A stretch of 64,000 bases of DNA from Bacteroidota bacterium (GCA_029547705.1 JAKPOU010000063.1:1-64000); one strand, 5' to 3'. Positions 8,661 to 19,310 are shown, counted from the first letter of the stretch. Numbers and translations: made by a program. The notes: generated from the sequence alone by a model not told the origin.

Positions 8661-11124
8661 TTACTGACCCGGATTTCGGTTTCATTACAAAGCCTGAGGC
8701 AAAATATCCGGCCGTAAGCAGGATAAGGAGAACTGAAGCAGCCAGGGAAACCCTGTTTCCGGTTATGTATGATGCAGGTTCAAATGAAAATCTTATTTCA
8801 TGTTCTCCCGGAGGTGCAACCATTGCCCTCAGAACGTAGTTTGCCCTGAAATACGGCGTTTCGGTACCGTCAACATAACATTTCCAGCCTGCCGGATAAT
8901 AGATTTCCGAAAAAACCACCAGTTTCTCATCTGCGGCGGAATAGCTGTAAACGAGTTCATCCGGCTTATAGGAAACAAGGCTGATGGTGTCGCCGTCCGA
9001 AAGGGGATAAGCGGCTGCAGGTACAAGATCTGCGAACTGTTTGTCGATTATTGCCCGGTCAGAGGGGTCAAGGTTTTTAATGGCCCCTATTTCCTCGTTT
9101 GCATTGGCAGCCATTACGGGGTTTTCCACGAACCAGGCATTTCCGGAGTGATAGGGGTTAATGACGGGGGGAGCCTCGGGATTGTATATTATGTATTTCG
9201 TATTGAGCATGTTCAATGAAGGAGTTCCGGCCAGTGCAGTGACAAGGTCATCAGCTGATGTGGCATCCCGGGCCGATTCCGTAAAAATGATCAGGTCCCT
9301 TATAATTGCCGAATCAATGAGTTCCTGGTATCTTTTCAGCTTGGCCCCGTGATAGCCGCCTATGGATTTATGAAAATAGGATGTGGGGGTATTGTCATTG
9401 AATGTTGATACTGCAAGGTTCAGTACCCTGTAGTACGATCCGTCATTAAGGATGAAGGCATCGGCAGCAGAGGGAGTGACCGATTTCTGAAAAGATGAGG
9501 GTTTTTCAAACCGGCCGGCATCAAGATATCTTTTATCTATGTTCCATAAGTCCAGCAGGATAAGCATACCTATCAGAATCACCGAGTGCTCCTTCCTGAG
9601 CTTGTCCTTTACAAATGCCAGTACAATGGCGGCAGCGGCAAGTATGAAAGCCAGCGAACGGATGGCATCGGTCCTCAGAAGCTCTTTCCTGTCGGCAATC
9701 ATTGCGGTCCTGAGCCACTCGGGATAGGGTGCCTCACCCTCGTTGAGGAATGATCCTGCTATTCCGGGAAATATTATCACCAGCAGAAGGATTCCGGCTG
9801 ATATCCCCGAAGCAATTTTAAGTCCTTTCATCAGATCCTTTCCTGTTACCCTGGATTCAAAAACATCCCGCAGGGCCAGGGCTGCCAGAAGCGGTATGCA
9901 GAACTGGGCTATGACAAGGGTCATGGTCACTGCCCGGAACTTGTTGTATCCCGGGAAAAAGTCTATGAACAGGTTGGTGAATGGCATGAAGTTTTTTCCC
10001 CATGCAAGCATGAGCGAGAGGACGGTGGCAATGAGCAGCCACCATTTTTCCGGTCCCCTGGTGATAATCAGTCCCAGAATGAAAAGGAAGATCACTATGG
10101 CGCCCATATAGTGAGGTCCGTCTGTACCGGGCTGGGTACCCCAGTATTTCAGTACCTGGCCGGAAGCCGAAGCGAGATCATTCTGCCTGAGGGCCCTCAC
10201 AGTCCTTGAGTCACGGTCGAACGGCCTGCTGGACCCTCCCTTGTAGTTTGGGATCAGCAGGTTCATGCTTTCATCAATGCCATAGCTCCAGTGGGTTATA
10301 TAATCCCTGTCGAGTCCCTTTGACTGGTTCCCGGTTTCGATGACGAGGTCGGACTTGCCCCGCATTGAATATTTGCTGTATTCATAAACGGTGTAAAGGT
10401 TCCCGAAGTTTATGCCCAGGGCAATGATAACGGGGACAACGAGGAGGGCCGAGGTTTTCAGGAAGGCGGGAATCTCCTTCTCCCTGAGCGAGCGGATGAA
10501 TTCAGTGATTATGAACACCAGCAGGCATATTACGGCATAATATGTTATCTGCGGATGGTTTGCAACCAGTTCCAGTGAGAGGACAAAGGCAGTGAAAAGA
10601 GCTCCTTTTATGGCATTGCGCCTGTATGCATACCAGACTCCGCCAATCATCGGAGCCATGTAAACCAGGGCTATTGCCTGGGTATTATGCCCCGCTGCCA
10701 GAATAAGGAACAGGAAGGATGAGAAGCCCCAGGCTACGGCTCCTGTCACTGCTATCCAGCGGTTCATCCCGAACATGAGAAGCAGGATGTAGAATCCTGT
10801 CATCGCGAGAAAGAGAACGGAAACCGGCATTTTAAAAACCCTCAGTGCCAGATCGAGAGGCTTTACAAGATTACCCGGATGTTTTACCGAAATGAGATAG
10901 GCAGGCATTCCGCTGAACATGGCGTTTGTCCATAAAGGCTCCCTGCCGGACTGCTCCCGGTAATCAACAATCTCTTTGGAGGCATATCTGGATACGTTCG
11001 AGTCATTGGCCATCAGTATCTTGCCTTCAAGTACCGGATAAAAATACATATATGAAAGGACTATGAAAAAGATCACAGCCAGGACGTGAGGCAGGAAATT
11101 CCTGATTTTAACATTGATCGGCAT
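8644..11124 (-). CDS. YfhO family membrane protein (probable GT-C-like glycosyl transfer)
   Basis: 826 residues. An N-terminal membrane anchor (LAVIFFIVLSYMYFYPVL) is followed by many transmembrane helices through ~540, a large extracytoplasmic C-terminal region, and a last transmembrane helix near 795-815. Family features are the early acidic loop after TM1 (ILMANDSN), MFSGMPAYL, and the late segment FSEIYYPAGWKCYVDG. YfhO proteins are integral membrane proteins linked to glycosylation of wall or surface polymers in Firmicutes; the role in Bacteroidota is not established. It sits between a flippase and a methyltransferase on the same strand, consistent with surface-glycan assembly. Confidence 0.85.
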   Translation of the reverse strand: MPINVKIRNFLPHVLAVIFFIVLSYMYFYPVLEGKILMANDSNVSRYASKEIVDYREQSGREPLWTNAMFSGMPAYLISVKHPGNLVKPLDLALRVFKMPVSVLFLAMTGFYILLLMFGMNRWIAVTGAVAWGFSSFLFLILAAGHNTQAIALVYMAPMIGGVWYAYRRNAIKGALFTAFVLSLELVANHPQITYYAVICLLVFIITEFIRSLREKEIPAFLKTSALLVVPVIIALGINFGNLYTVYEYSKYSMRGKSDLVIETGNQSKGLDRDYITHWSYGIDESMNLLIPNYKGGSSRPFDRDSRTVRALRQNDLASASGQVLKYWGTQPGTDGPHYMGAIVIFLFILGLIITRGPEKWWLLIATVLSLMLAWGKNFMPFTNLFIDFFPGYNKFRAVTMTLVIAQFCIPLLAALALRDVFESRVTGKDLMKGLKIASGISAGILLLVIIFPGIAGSFLNEGEAPYPEWLRTAMIADRKELLRTDAIRSLAFILAAAAIVLAFVKDKLRKEHSVILIGMLILLDLWNIDKRYLDAGRFEKPSSFQKSVTPSAADAFILNDGSYYRVLNLAVSTFNDNTPTSYFHKSIGGYHGAKLKRYQELIDSAIIRDLIIFTESARDATSADDLVTALAGTPSLNMLNTKYIIYNPEAPPVINPYHSGNAWFVENPVMAANANEEIGAIKNLDPSDRAIIDKQFADLVPAAAYPLSDGDTISLVSYKPDELVYSYSAADEKLVVFSEIYYPAGWKCYVDGTETPYFRANYVLRAMVAPPGEHEIRFSFEPASYITGNRVSLAASVLLILLTAGYFASGFVMKPKSGSVNGSSQ

Positions 11125-11205
11125 ATACGGAGTTTTGTCGGAAGTAAAAATTAATAATCAGTTCAATATAATACAAAAAGGAGGCAATTTACATATTCCG
11201 CGACA

Positions 11206-12723
11206 TTATAGATCATCGGTGATGTTTTTTAATGATTTCAGGTTGTCGCCCAGCCGCCGCAGATCGGACCATTTGGCAACAAAGCCCCTGACGGCATTTA
11301 TTTCTGCCTTCTCATAAAAATTCAGAATGTAAAGGATGAAGGGAAATATTGCAACAAGGAAGAGTTTTATGATCAGCCGGGGTATTGTATCAACATTTAC
11401 GAGGAGAAGTCCGGAAAAGGCGAACAGTGTCCCGGTTACAAAAAGTATGATCAGCTTCCCCGTTTCATAGGGTACGTGGTATTCCTTCTGGGAGAAAAAA
11501 TAGCACATAAACCAGAAATATGCCTGGGACAAAAGCGTTGCAAGGGCTGTTCCCGTTACATCCCACAGGGGGATGAGAATTATGTTCAGAACTATATTGA
11601 GGATTGTAGCAGAAATTACAATATAGCTGATAGTCCTGCTTTTTTTGGCGATATAGAGGCCATATACCGTAATTTCCTTCATGGAAACGAAAAATACCGA
11701 AAGTGACAGGACGGGCATTATATAAACAATATTCCAGTAAGCCCTGGAACTGGTGATTACCTTTGTTATTTCAAGTGAGAAAAGGGAGAGGGCTACTATT
11801 GCATACATTACCACCAGGGAAGTGTACAGGAGTATCTTTGACTGGAATCTCCTGTTGTCCGGGGAATCCATTTTCTTCATAAAGACGGGCATGATGGTGA
11901 GCCTCACGGAATCAACGACAATCAGTTTTATGACGTTCGCCAGTTTCACCGCCAGGGTATACAGTGCCACTGATCTGAGAACCGACAAGGTATTGAGTGC
12001 ATATCTGTCAACCACATTCATAAGTATGGATGCAATGCTTCCCAGGAAGAGGGGAAAGCCGTAGACATGCATTTCCCGGAGCACCTTTCCGTTAAAGCTG
12101 ATCTTGCAGTTTTTTACTATGAATCCCGAGAGGACCAGGATATAAAGCATATTTCCGATAACCTGTGCCAGGTAAATACCTTCAATGCCCATTTTTTTCA
12201 CTATTATGAAATAAATGGTAAGCGCCAGCACCACTATCAGCTTGAACAGGTTGGTAAGGGTGAACAGGCCGGATCGTGACTCAAGCCTGAGGAGTACACT
12301 TATAAGGTAATTTATTGCCTGCGATGCAGATGAAATAATCAGCAGGATAATTACATTTGTCCATTCGTCTGTTTTGAACAGGATTCCGGATAATTTTCCC
12401 GAAAGAGGAATCAGCAGGATGCAGAGGGAGCCGGTAATGACAATCTGCGACATCAGGGTCATGAAAAACAGGCCTTTCTGATTATCCCTGTGATCCTTGT
12501 CCCAGTACCATCTGAAGAAGCTGTTGGGCAGCGAAAAGGTCAGGAATGTTGTCAGTACGGTTCTGGTGATATCGAGTATCCCGATTATTCCGAATTCCTC
12601 TATAGTGAAATATTTCGGGTCGGTGTACAGGGGGATCAGTACCAGGCCGACAAGCATGACGGCAATATTGCCAAATCCATATATGAGTGAATCTTTTACC
12701 GTCAGTTTTATAGACTTGAGCAT
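11206..12723 (-). CDS. oligosaccharide flippase / polysaccharide biosynthesis protein (MATE/MVF-like)
   Basis: 505 residues, hydrophobic throughout, with about 12-14 predicted transmembrane helices. The N-terminus (KSIKLTVKDSLIYGFGNIAVMLVGLVLIPLYT) is typical of Wzx-like flippases, which have an amphipathic start followed by TM1 ending in PLYT. A short basic cytoplasmic tail follows the last helix. It probably moves lipid-linked glycans across the inner membrane. It is 81 bp upstream of the YfhO-family gene on the same strand and is divergent from the methyltransferase-like gene at 12897. Confidence 0.85.
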   Translation of the reverse strand: MLKSIKLTVKDSLIYGFGNIAVMLVGLVLIPLYTDPKYFTIEEFGIIGILDITRTVLTTFLTFSLPNSFFRWYWDKDHRDNQKGLFFMTLMSQIVITGSLCILLIPLSGKLSGILFKTDEWTNVIILLIISSASQAINYLISVLLRLESRSGLFTLTNLFKLIVVLALTIYFIIVKKMGIEGIYLAQVIGNMLYILVLSGFIVKNCKISFNGKVLREMHVYGFPLFLGSIASILMNVVDRYALNTLSVLRSVALYTLAVKLANVIKLIVVDSVRLTIMPVFMKKMDSPDNRRFQSKILLYTSLVVMYAIVALSLFSLEITKVITSSRAYWNIVYIMPVLSLSVFFVSMKEITVYGLYIAKKSRTISYIVISATILNIVLNIILIPLWDVTGTALATLLSQAYFWFMCYFFSQKEYHVPYETGKLIILFVTGTLFAFSGLLLVNVDTIPRLIIKLFLVAIFPFILYILNFYEKAEINAVRGFVAKWSDLRRLGDNLKSLKNITDDL

Positions 12724-12896
12724 ATAGAATTACAGATCATTGGGCTAACCCGCCGTACAAATATTTTGAAAACCTTAAAATTACATTTTTAATCCGTATG
12801 TGAATTCCACTGTACCGATAATTAAACTAAAAGCTATTTAATTTAAATTTGCCGCAACGGTTTTAACAGGAATAACAGCAGACTCATTTTTCAGCT

Positions 12897-13400
12897 ATGG
12901 CCGATCCTTTAAAGAAAAGATACGCGATAACCCTCTCGTTTGTAAGAAAGCATTTTAACAGGGAAGATCTGATACTGGATCTCGGTGTAAACAATGATCT
13001 TGCCGGATATCTCCGGGCGGACGGATTTAAGATACAGAACACAAGCGGAGAGGATCTGGATGTTGACTATAAATTCATCAGTGATTATAAGTATATCACT
13101 GCATTTGAGATTTTTGAACACATGTTCGCACCCTTTAACCTGCTCCGGGAAGCCTCGGGAAAGTTAATTGCCTCAGTGCCCCTGAGATTATGGTTTGCCC
13201 CTGCATTCTGGGATTACAACGATAAGCTGAACTGCCATTATCATGAATTTGAAGTCAGGCAGTTTAATCATCTGATGGACAGAACCGGCTGGAAGATAAT
13301 TGATTCAGTAACCTGGCGGTCCTGGGACAATACAATAGGAATAAGGCCTTTCCTGAGAAGGATATATCCGCGCTACTACATGGTTTATGCTGAAAAATAA
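12897..13400 (+). CDS. methyltransferase-like protein
   Basis: 167 residues. The fold pattern resembles a small class I SAM methyltransferase: LILDLGVNND near residues 21-30 stands where motif I would be but lacks the usual GxGxG, and FEIFEHMFAP near 73 resembles the E-H motif of Methyltransf_11/23 members. A TGWK segment follows near the end. The Gly-rich loop is degenerate, so catalytic activity is uncertain. It lies alone between minus-strand glycan genes and is divergent from the flippase. Substrate unknown. Confidence 0.65.
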   Translation: MADPLKKRYAITLSFVRKHFNREDLILDLGVNNDLAGYLRADGFKIQNTSGEDLDVDYKFISDYKYITAFEIFEHMFAPFNLLREASGKLIASVPLRLWFAPAFWDYNDKLNCHYHEFEVRQFNHLMDRTGWKIIDSVTWRSWDNTIGIRPFLRRIYPRYYMVYAEK

Positions 13401-13524
13401 GCAAATCTGTTGAGGATGCTTTTTTTGGCAAGCGCTATTCTTTCAAGGAGGGGGCAGGAAAACCGCTGATAAGCGATTCTGCATGGTTTTTATCGGAAAA
13501 TAACCGGGATTATTACGGGAACCT

Positions 13525-14706
13525 TCATGTATCAGTCTTCGACAGATTTTTATAAGCATCAATCAGCTGTTTCCTGTCGTGGTTCCAGTTATAGCGTGCC
13601 AGCACAGCCTCCCTGCCTTTTTTCCCCCTTTCACCGGTCATATCCCTGTTGTGGCTGAGCTGCTCAAGCAGTGATGCAAGTTCTGAAGGGGAATCATTCC
13701 TGTATATGAATCCGGCACCGGTTTCAAGGATTATCCTTTTAAGCGAGATACAATCGGATGAGATGACCGGCGTTGCACTGAACATATACTGGAAAAGCTT
13801 GTTGGGCATGCTGGCGTCATTGTTTTCATTCCTCAGGTGCGGGATTATGGCTGCATCGGCATGTGAAAGCATCTCCAGCATCGCGGTAAGAGGTTTGTAT
13901 CCGTGAAATTCAATCCGGGATGAAAGATCATTTTTTTCAATCTCTTTTTCAAGGACCTTTCTATAGCTGCCGGTTCCGATGATCTGAAGGCTGACCGGAA
14001 CATTTCTGTCTTTCAGGATTTTTATTGCCTGTATTACTATCTGAAGGCCCCGGTGTTTATTGATTGCCCCGCCGTAGAACAGGGTGAATTCCCTGTTTTT
14101 CCCCTGCCTTTCATAAAAGGAAATATTTTCCGTATCAATGGTATTGGAAACTATGTATATCTTTTCCGGTCTGTCTGTCAGTGCTGCCACGCGGTCCCCG
14201 GCTTCCTCAACAACGGTAATCACCATATCGGCTTCCTGAACCATGTCTTTTTCATACCTTACCCATTGTTTGTCTGACGAGGCCAGGCGTCCGGCCAGTG
14301 TCCGGGTATGCTGTGCATTTCTCAGCAATCCCGGCCAGTTCTCATGAAGATCAAGTACAAATTTAACATTCCCCGCTTTTTTCATTTCAAGCCCGATCCG
14401 GGCCAGGGGCAGGTCATTCACGTGTATGATATCAGCCGGATAATCCCTGACAATTTCCCTGACGTATTTTCTCCAGAAATTAAAATAGAAGGGCAATTTC
14501 AATGCGGCCACGCTGGATTTGTATATAAAGACCGGAATTTTCCTTTTGTAAAGCAGGCAGTTGTCCCGTTGTTCCGGCGGGAAATCCCTTTCCCGGGAAA
14601 TTGCAGCCACTGTCACCCTGAATCCTGCTTCATGAAGTGCCCGGACCTCTCTTTTTACCCTCAGGTCCTTTTCATAATCGTTTTCCAGAAGCATTAAAAC
14701 ATTCAT
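13525..14706 (-). CDS. glycosyltransferase family 4 protein
   Basis: 393 residues with a GT-B layout. The N-terminal Rossmann half begins MNVLMLLENDYEKDLRVKREVRALHEAGF, includes HVNDLPLA near 95 and a DLHENWP segment near 120. The C-terminal half has the donor-site region (LFYGGAINKHRGLQIVIQA, then ..MPNKLFQYMFSATPVISSD near 305-325). The usual ExxxxxxxE donor motif is modified. It is 56 bp downstream of another glycosyltransferase on the same strand, and both follow glyS. Sugar specificity cannot be read from the sequence. Confidence 0.88.
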   Translation of the reverse strand: MNVLMLLENDYEKDLRVKREVRALHEAGFRVTVAAISRERDFPPEQRDNCLLYKRKIPVFIYKSSVAALKLPFYFNFWRKYVREIVRDYPADIIHVNDLPLARIGLEMKKAGNVKFVLDLHENWPGLLRNAQHTRTLAGRLASSDKQWVRYEKDMVQEADMVITVVEEAGDRVAALTDRPEKIYIVSNTIDTENISFYERQGKNREFTLFYGGAINKHRGLQIVIQAIKILKDRNVPVSLQIIGTGSYRKVLEKEIEKNDLSSRIEFHGYKPLTAMLEMLSHADAAIIPHLRNENNDASMPNKLFQYMFSATPVISSDCISLKRIILETGAGFIYRNDSPSELASLLEQLSHNRDMTGERGKKGREAVLARYNWNHDRKQLIDAYKNLSKTDT

Positions 14707-14762
14707 GCGGGCATATTTTTTCAGTTGCGGCAGTGCTTTTGTTCCCGGCAGGCGGCACTGAC

Positions 14763-16055
14763 TCAGAGAGAATTCAGCACAGCGGCAATTTTTTCCGCCA
14801 GGGCCGGCCTGGAATACTCTTCCAGTCCTGCAGATGCTGCTTCGAAATTACCATTTTTAAAATCATCATAAAGGCTGATGAGATATTTTCCCAGTTCCGC
14901 GGAATCACCCCGGGAGAATATCCTCCCTCCGCCTGTTTTCCGGAGAATGTCAGCAACATCACTGTCTTCCGGTCCCAGGGCGATTATTCTTCTTTTTGAT
15001 GCAAGATATTCAAACAGTTTTCCCGGTATCATCTCGGTTTCCTTACTGCCGGAGGGAACAACCAGAAGGAGTGCTGCGGATCCGGCAAGATATTCCAGTG
15101 CCTTGTCATGTTCCGCATAGGGCATTACCTGAAGGTTCAGGTTTTTCCTGCCGCTGAACAGCCTTTCTGTCCTGCTGTCGGTTTTCCCTATGAACCGCAG
15201 GTTTATAACGCCGGAACTATGGGCTGTAAAATAATCAGCTGCATCTGAAAAGGTTTCCGCATCATAATCTGCCGCAAATGTTCCGAGGTAGGTGATGGCA
15301 AAGGACTCCGGCACGGCATTCATATGTTTGAAATCACCGGGATCGTATCCGTTGGTGACTGTGATCACTTTTTCCGGCAGCTGGCCATCTGCCAGTTTCG
15401 ACCTGAAAAGATCTGCAGTGGCATTGCATGTGGCGATCACGCGGTCGGCAGCGTTCAGAACCTTCCTCTCCACTGACAGGTTGATCCTTCGTGCCAGGCT
15501 GGTCTGGTACATCCGGCGGGAATAATATATTTCGGACCAGGGATCCCTCAGGTCGGCTATCCATTTAATGTTAAGTGATTCTTTAAGTTTCAGTCCGGTG
15601 AGCTGCGTGGAATGCGGGGGACTGGTCGTGATAACAGCCCGGATATTTCCGGTCTTTATGATTTCGACTGCCTTTTCCAGTGCATGTTTGTTCCAGCCTT
15701 TCCGTGCATCGGGCAGCACAAAGTTTCCACGGATGAATCTTGACAGGCGCTGCAGGAATCCGGGGTCATCTTCATTGGCAAATCCGCCGTAAGGGACTTC
15801 AGGGCTTCCGGTAAGCATCCTGTAAGCCCGGAAAATTCCTCCTGATGATTTTGTGGTGATGACCTCTGCGGCGGGCGGAACCTTCTTCAGGAGACTTTCA
15901 TCCCTCTGGGGGTATGACGCATACTGCGGGTCCACGGTAAGGATCACCGGTTCCCATCCGTATGAGGGAAGGTATCCGGCGAACTTAAGCCATCGCTGGA
16001 CACCGGCTCCGCCGCTTGGCGGCCAGTAATAGGTTATGATAAGAACCCTATTCAT
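14763..16055 (-). CDS. glycosyltransferase (GT4-like)
   Basis: 430 residues. The N-terminus VLIITYYWPPSGGAGVQRWLKFAGYLPSYGW is typical of a Bacteroidota group of GT4-like proteins. An internal ADLRDPWSE segment lies near 165, and the C-terminal donor-binding region has GKLFEYLASKRRIIALGPEDSD near 345-365. Its start overlaps the glyS stop region by 8 bp (16048-16055), so translation is probably coupled to glyS, with a second glycosyltransferase following. Acceptor and donor unknown. Confidence 0.87.
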   Translation of the reverse strand: MNRVLIITYYWPPSGGAGVQRWLKFAGYLPSYGWEPVILTVDPQYASYPQRDESLLKKVPPAAEVITTKSSGGIFRAYRMLTGSPEVPYGGFANEDDPGFLQRLSRFIRGNFVLPDARKGWNKHALEKAVEIIKTGNIRAVITTSPPHSTQLTGLKLKESLNIKWIADLRDPWSEIYYSRRMYQTSLARRINLSVERKVLNAADRVIATCNATADLFRSKLADGQLPEKVITVTNGYDPGDFKHMNAVPESFAITYLGTFAADYDAETFSDAADYFTAHSSGVINLRFIGKTDSRTERLFSGRKNLNLQVMPYAEHDKALEYLAGSAALLLVVPSGSKETEMIPGKLFEYLASKRRIIALGPEDSDVADILRKTGGGRIFSRGDSAELGKYLISLYDDFKNGNFEAASAGLEEYSRPALAEKIAAVLNSL

Positions 16056-17607
16056 CCCGGATTGTCCTCAGGGGACCTTCGAAAGAGACTTTCTCACCGA
16101 TAATTTCCGTCAGCCGGCTGACCGGAACCCTTTCCTGTATCATGGAATCGCGGTATCGTATTGTAACCGTTTCATCCCCGGGGGTCTGGTGATCAATGGT
16201 GATGCAGTAGGGTGTGCCTATAGCGTCCTGTCTGCGGTATCTCCTGCCGATGGAATCCTTGTCGTCATACTGGCAGTTGAAGCTGAACTTCAGGTTTTGA
16301 ATAATCTTTTCAGCAATCCCGGGGAGCCCGTCTTTTCTGACAAGGGGCATTACAGCCAGTTTGACCGGGGCAAGGAAGGCAGGCAGCTTCATTACCACGC
16401 GCATATCGGAGCTTCCGTCTTCCTTCTGCAGTTCTTCCTCATTGTAGGAAGCCGAAATGACGTGAAGGAACATCCTGTCCAGTCCGATTGAGGTTTCAAC
16501 CACGTAGGGAATATATGATTCACCTTTTTCCGGATCGAAGTACTGCATTTTCTTTCCGCTGTACTGCTGATGCTGACGGAGGTCGAAATCGGTTCTCGAA
16601 TGTATTCCCTCAACTTCCTTGAAGCCGAAAGGGAATTTATATTCTATGTCGGTTGCTGCATTCGCGTAATGGGCAAGTTTTGTATGATCGTGAAAGCGGT
16701 AATTGTCATCTCCGAATCCGAGTGCCCTGAACCATTTCATCCTGGCTTCCTTCCAGTATTCAAACCATTCAAGCTCCGTTCCCGGCCTGACAAAGAACTG
16801 CATTTCCATCTGTTCAAACTCGCGCATCCGGAAGATGAACTGACGTGCAACTATTTCATTGCGGAAGGCTTTTCCGATCTGGGCAATCCCGAAGGGCAGC
16901 TTCATCCTGCCCGTCTTCTGCACGTTGAGGAAATTGACGAAAATACCCTGGGCGGTTTCCGGACGGAGATATACCTTGCTTGATCCCTCGGCTGTGGAGC
17001 CCATTTCAGTGGAAAACATCAGGTTGAACTGTCTTACCTCTGTCCAGTTGCGGGTTCCGGAAACGGGACAGACAATCTCATTGTCAACAATGATCTGGCG
17101 GAGTTCCTGCAGATCGTTGTCATTCATGGCCTTTGAAAACCTTGCAAATATCCCGTCTATCTTTTCCTGATATGCAAGCACACGCGGATTTGTTTCCCTG
17201 AATTTCTTTTCGTCAAATGCCTCACCGAAGCGTGCGGCGGCTTTTTCAATCTCCCTGTCTATCTTCTCGCCGATTTTTGCCATGTGTTCTTCGATCAGGA
17301 TATCGGCGCGGTATCTCTTTTTGGAATCCCTGTTGTCAATGAGAGGGTCGTTGAAAGCATCCACATGTCCGGAAGCCTTCCAGATAGTGGGATGCATGAA
17401 TATTGCCGAATCAATGCCTACAATGTTTTCATGAAGGAGAACCATGCTGTCCCACCAGTATTTCCTGATATTGTTTTTCAGTTCAACGCCATACTGGCCG
17501 TAATCATAGATTGCACTCAATCCGTCATATATCTCGCTTGAAGGAAACACATAGCCGTATTCTTTGCAGTGAGCCGTCAGCTTTTTAAAAATATCTTCCT
17601 GAGCCAT
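16048..17607 (-). CDS. glyS: glycyl-tRNA synthetase (alpha2, class II)
   Basis: 519 residues, the length of the homodimeric GlyRS. Class II motif 2 is near 248-270 (FRNEIVARQFIFRMREFEQMEM), the catalytic core includes RPETAQGIF near 215, and motif 3 is GLDRMFL near 375. The anticodon-binding domain occupies ~410-510. It charges tRNA-Gly. The ATG at 17607 gives the normal N-terminus (MAQEDIFKKLTAHCKEYGYVFPSSEIY). It heads a likely operon with two glycosyltransferases (8-bp overlap with the next gene), although no functional link is implied. Confidence 0.96.
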   Translation of the reverse strand: MAQEDIFKKLTAHCKEYGYVFPSSEIYDGLSAIYDYGQYGVELKNNIRKYWWDSMVLLHENIVGIDSAIFMHPTIWKASGHVDAFNDPLIDNRDSKKRYRADILIEEHMAKIGEKIDREIEKAAARFGEAFDEKKFRETNPRVLAYQEKIDGIFARFSKAMNDNDLQELRQIIVDNEIVCPVSGTRNWTEVRQFNLMFSTEMGSTAEGSSKVYLRPETAQGIFVNFLNVQKTGRMKLPFGIAQIGKAFRNEIVARQFIFRMREFEQMEMQFFVRPGTELEWFEYWKEARMKWFRALGFGDDNYRFHDHTKLAHYANAATDIEYKFPFGFKEVEGIHSRTDFDLRQHQQYSGKKMQYFDPEKGESYIPYVVETSIGLDRMFLHVISASYNEEELQKEDGSSDMRVVMKLPAFLAPVKLAVMPLVRKDGLPGIAEKIIQNLKFSFNCQYDDKDSIGRRYRRQDAIGTPYCITIDHQTPGDETVTIRYRDSMIQERVPVSRLTEIIGEKVSFEGPLRTIRDE

Positions 17608-17720
17608 AGGGTTTTTATTATGAGGGAGGCAAAATTAATTCAAAAAATCTGCTTTCACAAAGGCTAATTCATCTCATTGATTCTATTATTATCTTTATCA
17701 GTTCAAAATTCATTGCCTGT

Positions 17721-19298
17721 ATGAAGCGGAAAACGGATTTTCTTGTTCTGGGATCGGGTATTGCAGGACTGACCTTTGCTCTCAAGGCCTGCAGATACGG
17801 GAAGGTGACCATTGTAACCAAGCGGCGGATGGAAGATTCAAACACAAGGTACGCCCAGGGCGGTATTGCCTCTGTTTTCAGGGAACCGGACAATTTTGAG
17901 AAGCATATCAGCGACACTCTCATTGCCGGAGCCGGGATCTGTGATGAGGAGGTGGTGAGAATGGTGGTCAGCGAGGCACCGGAAAGGATAAAGGATCTGA
18001 TAGAACTTGGTGTTCCCTTCGACAGGAAGGAGGACGGATCCTATGATCTCGCAAGGGAAGGGGGGCATTCCGAATACAGGATACTGCACTACAAGGACAA
18101 GACAGGGGAGGTCATCGGAGAGACACTCATTGAGAGGGTAAAAAGGGAGCCGAACATAGAGATCTTTGAAAACCATTTTGCAATAGAGGTTCTTACACAG
18201 CACCACCTGGGAGAGGTTGTCAGGCGCAGCCATCCCGGAATAAAATGCTACGGAGCCTATGTTGCCGATCTTGTAAACCAGAAGGTGATCACCTTTCTTT
18301 CGCGCATCACGGTCATGGCCACGGGCGGAATAGGAAACGTGTACCTGACCACCACCAATCCCGAGATAGCCACGGGCGATGGCATAGCAATGGTATACCG
18401 GGCCAAGGGGACTATCGAGAATATGGAATTCGTGCAGTTTCATCCGACATCCCTCTTTGATCCCAATACCAGGCCGTCATTTCTTATCACAGAGGCACTG
18501 AGGGGATACGGGGCAGTGCTGAAGAACCTGAAAGGTGAAGACTTCATGAGCAGGTATGACAGCCGCGGCTCCCTTGCCCCGCGGGACATTGTTGTGCGGG
18601 CCATTGACACTGAAATGAAGATATGGGGGGATGATCATGTATGGCTTGATTGCACACACCTTGACCCTGAAGGGCTGAAGGATCACTTCCCGACAATATA
18701 TGATCATTGCCTCACCAGGGGAATTGATATCACCAGGGACATGATCCCCGTGGTTCCGGCAGCTCATTATTCCTGTGGCGGTGTTAAGGTTGACAAGAAC
18801 GGACAGAGCAACATAGACAGGCTTTATGCCATAGGCGAAGTGGCATCAACCGGTCTGCATGGTGCAAACAGACTGGCTTCCAACTCACTGATTGAAGCAG
18901 CAGTATATGCTCACCGGGCTGCCCTTCACTCGGGAGCAAGGCTTGCCGGAATGGGTTTCGAGGAAAATATCCCTGACTGGGATTACAAGGGAACCGCCCA
19001 TCTCGAGGAAATGGTTCTGATAACACAGAGCCTGAAGGAATTACAGGGAATCATGAGCAATTATGTAGGGATAGTTAGATCGGATCTTCGTCTGGGAAGG
19101 GCACTGGTCCGCCTGGAGATACTCTATGAAGAAACCGAAAACCTTTATAAAAGCTCGCTTATATCGCAGAAAATCTGTGAACTGCGTAACCTGATCAATG
19201 TGGGATATATAATAATAAAATTTGCCAGGTACAGGAAAGAGAGTGTAGGGCTTCATTATTCCATTGATTACCCCAAAAGAGGCATTAGTGAATTCTAA
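17721..19298 (+). CDS. nadB: L-aspartate oxidase
   Basis: 525 residues. The FAD-binding GxGxxG motif lies near 11-16 (LGSGIAGL), followed by the family's RYAQGGIASV near 46-55, QFHPTSL near 240, RDIVVRAID near 290, and the late HGANRLASNSLIEAAVYA segment. It oxidises L-aspartate to iminoaspartate, the first step of NAD synthesis. SdhA/FrdA homologues share the fold, but length and motifs fit NadB. nadA and nadC are not in the window. The next gene starts 12 bp downstream. It is divergent from glyS. Confidence 0.95.
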   Translation: MKRKTDFLVLGSGIAGLTFALKACRYGKVTIVTKRRMEDSNTRYAQGGIASVFREPDNFEKHISDTLIAGAGICDEEVVRMVVSEAPERIKDLIELGVPFDRKEDGSYDLAREGGHSEYRILHYKDKTGEVIGETLIERVKREPNIEIFENHFAIEVLTQHHLGEVVRRSHPGIKCYGAYVADLVNQKVITFLSRITVMATGGIGNVYLTTTNPEIATGDGIAMVYRAKGTIENMEFVQFHPTSLFDPNTRPSFLITEALRGYGAVLKNLKGEDFMSRYDSRGSLAPRDIVVRAIDTEMKIWGDDHVWLDCTHLDPEGLKDHFPTIYDHCLTRGIDITRDMIPVVPAAHYSCGGVKVDKNGQSNIDRLYAIGEVASTGLHGANRLASNSLIEAAVYAHRAALHSGARLAGMGFEENIPDWDYKGTAHLEEMVLITQSLKELQGIMSNYVGIVRSDLRLGRALVRLEILYEETENLYKSSLISQKICELRNLINVGYIIIKFARYRKESVGLHYSIDYPKRGISEF

Positions 19299-19310
19299 AT
19301 AAATCAGTCA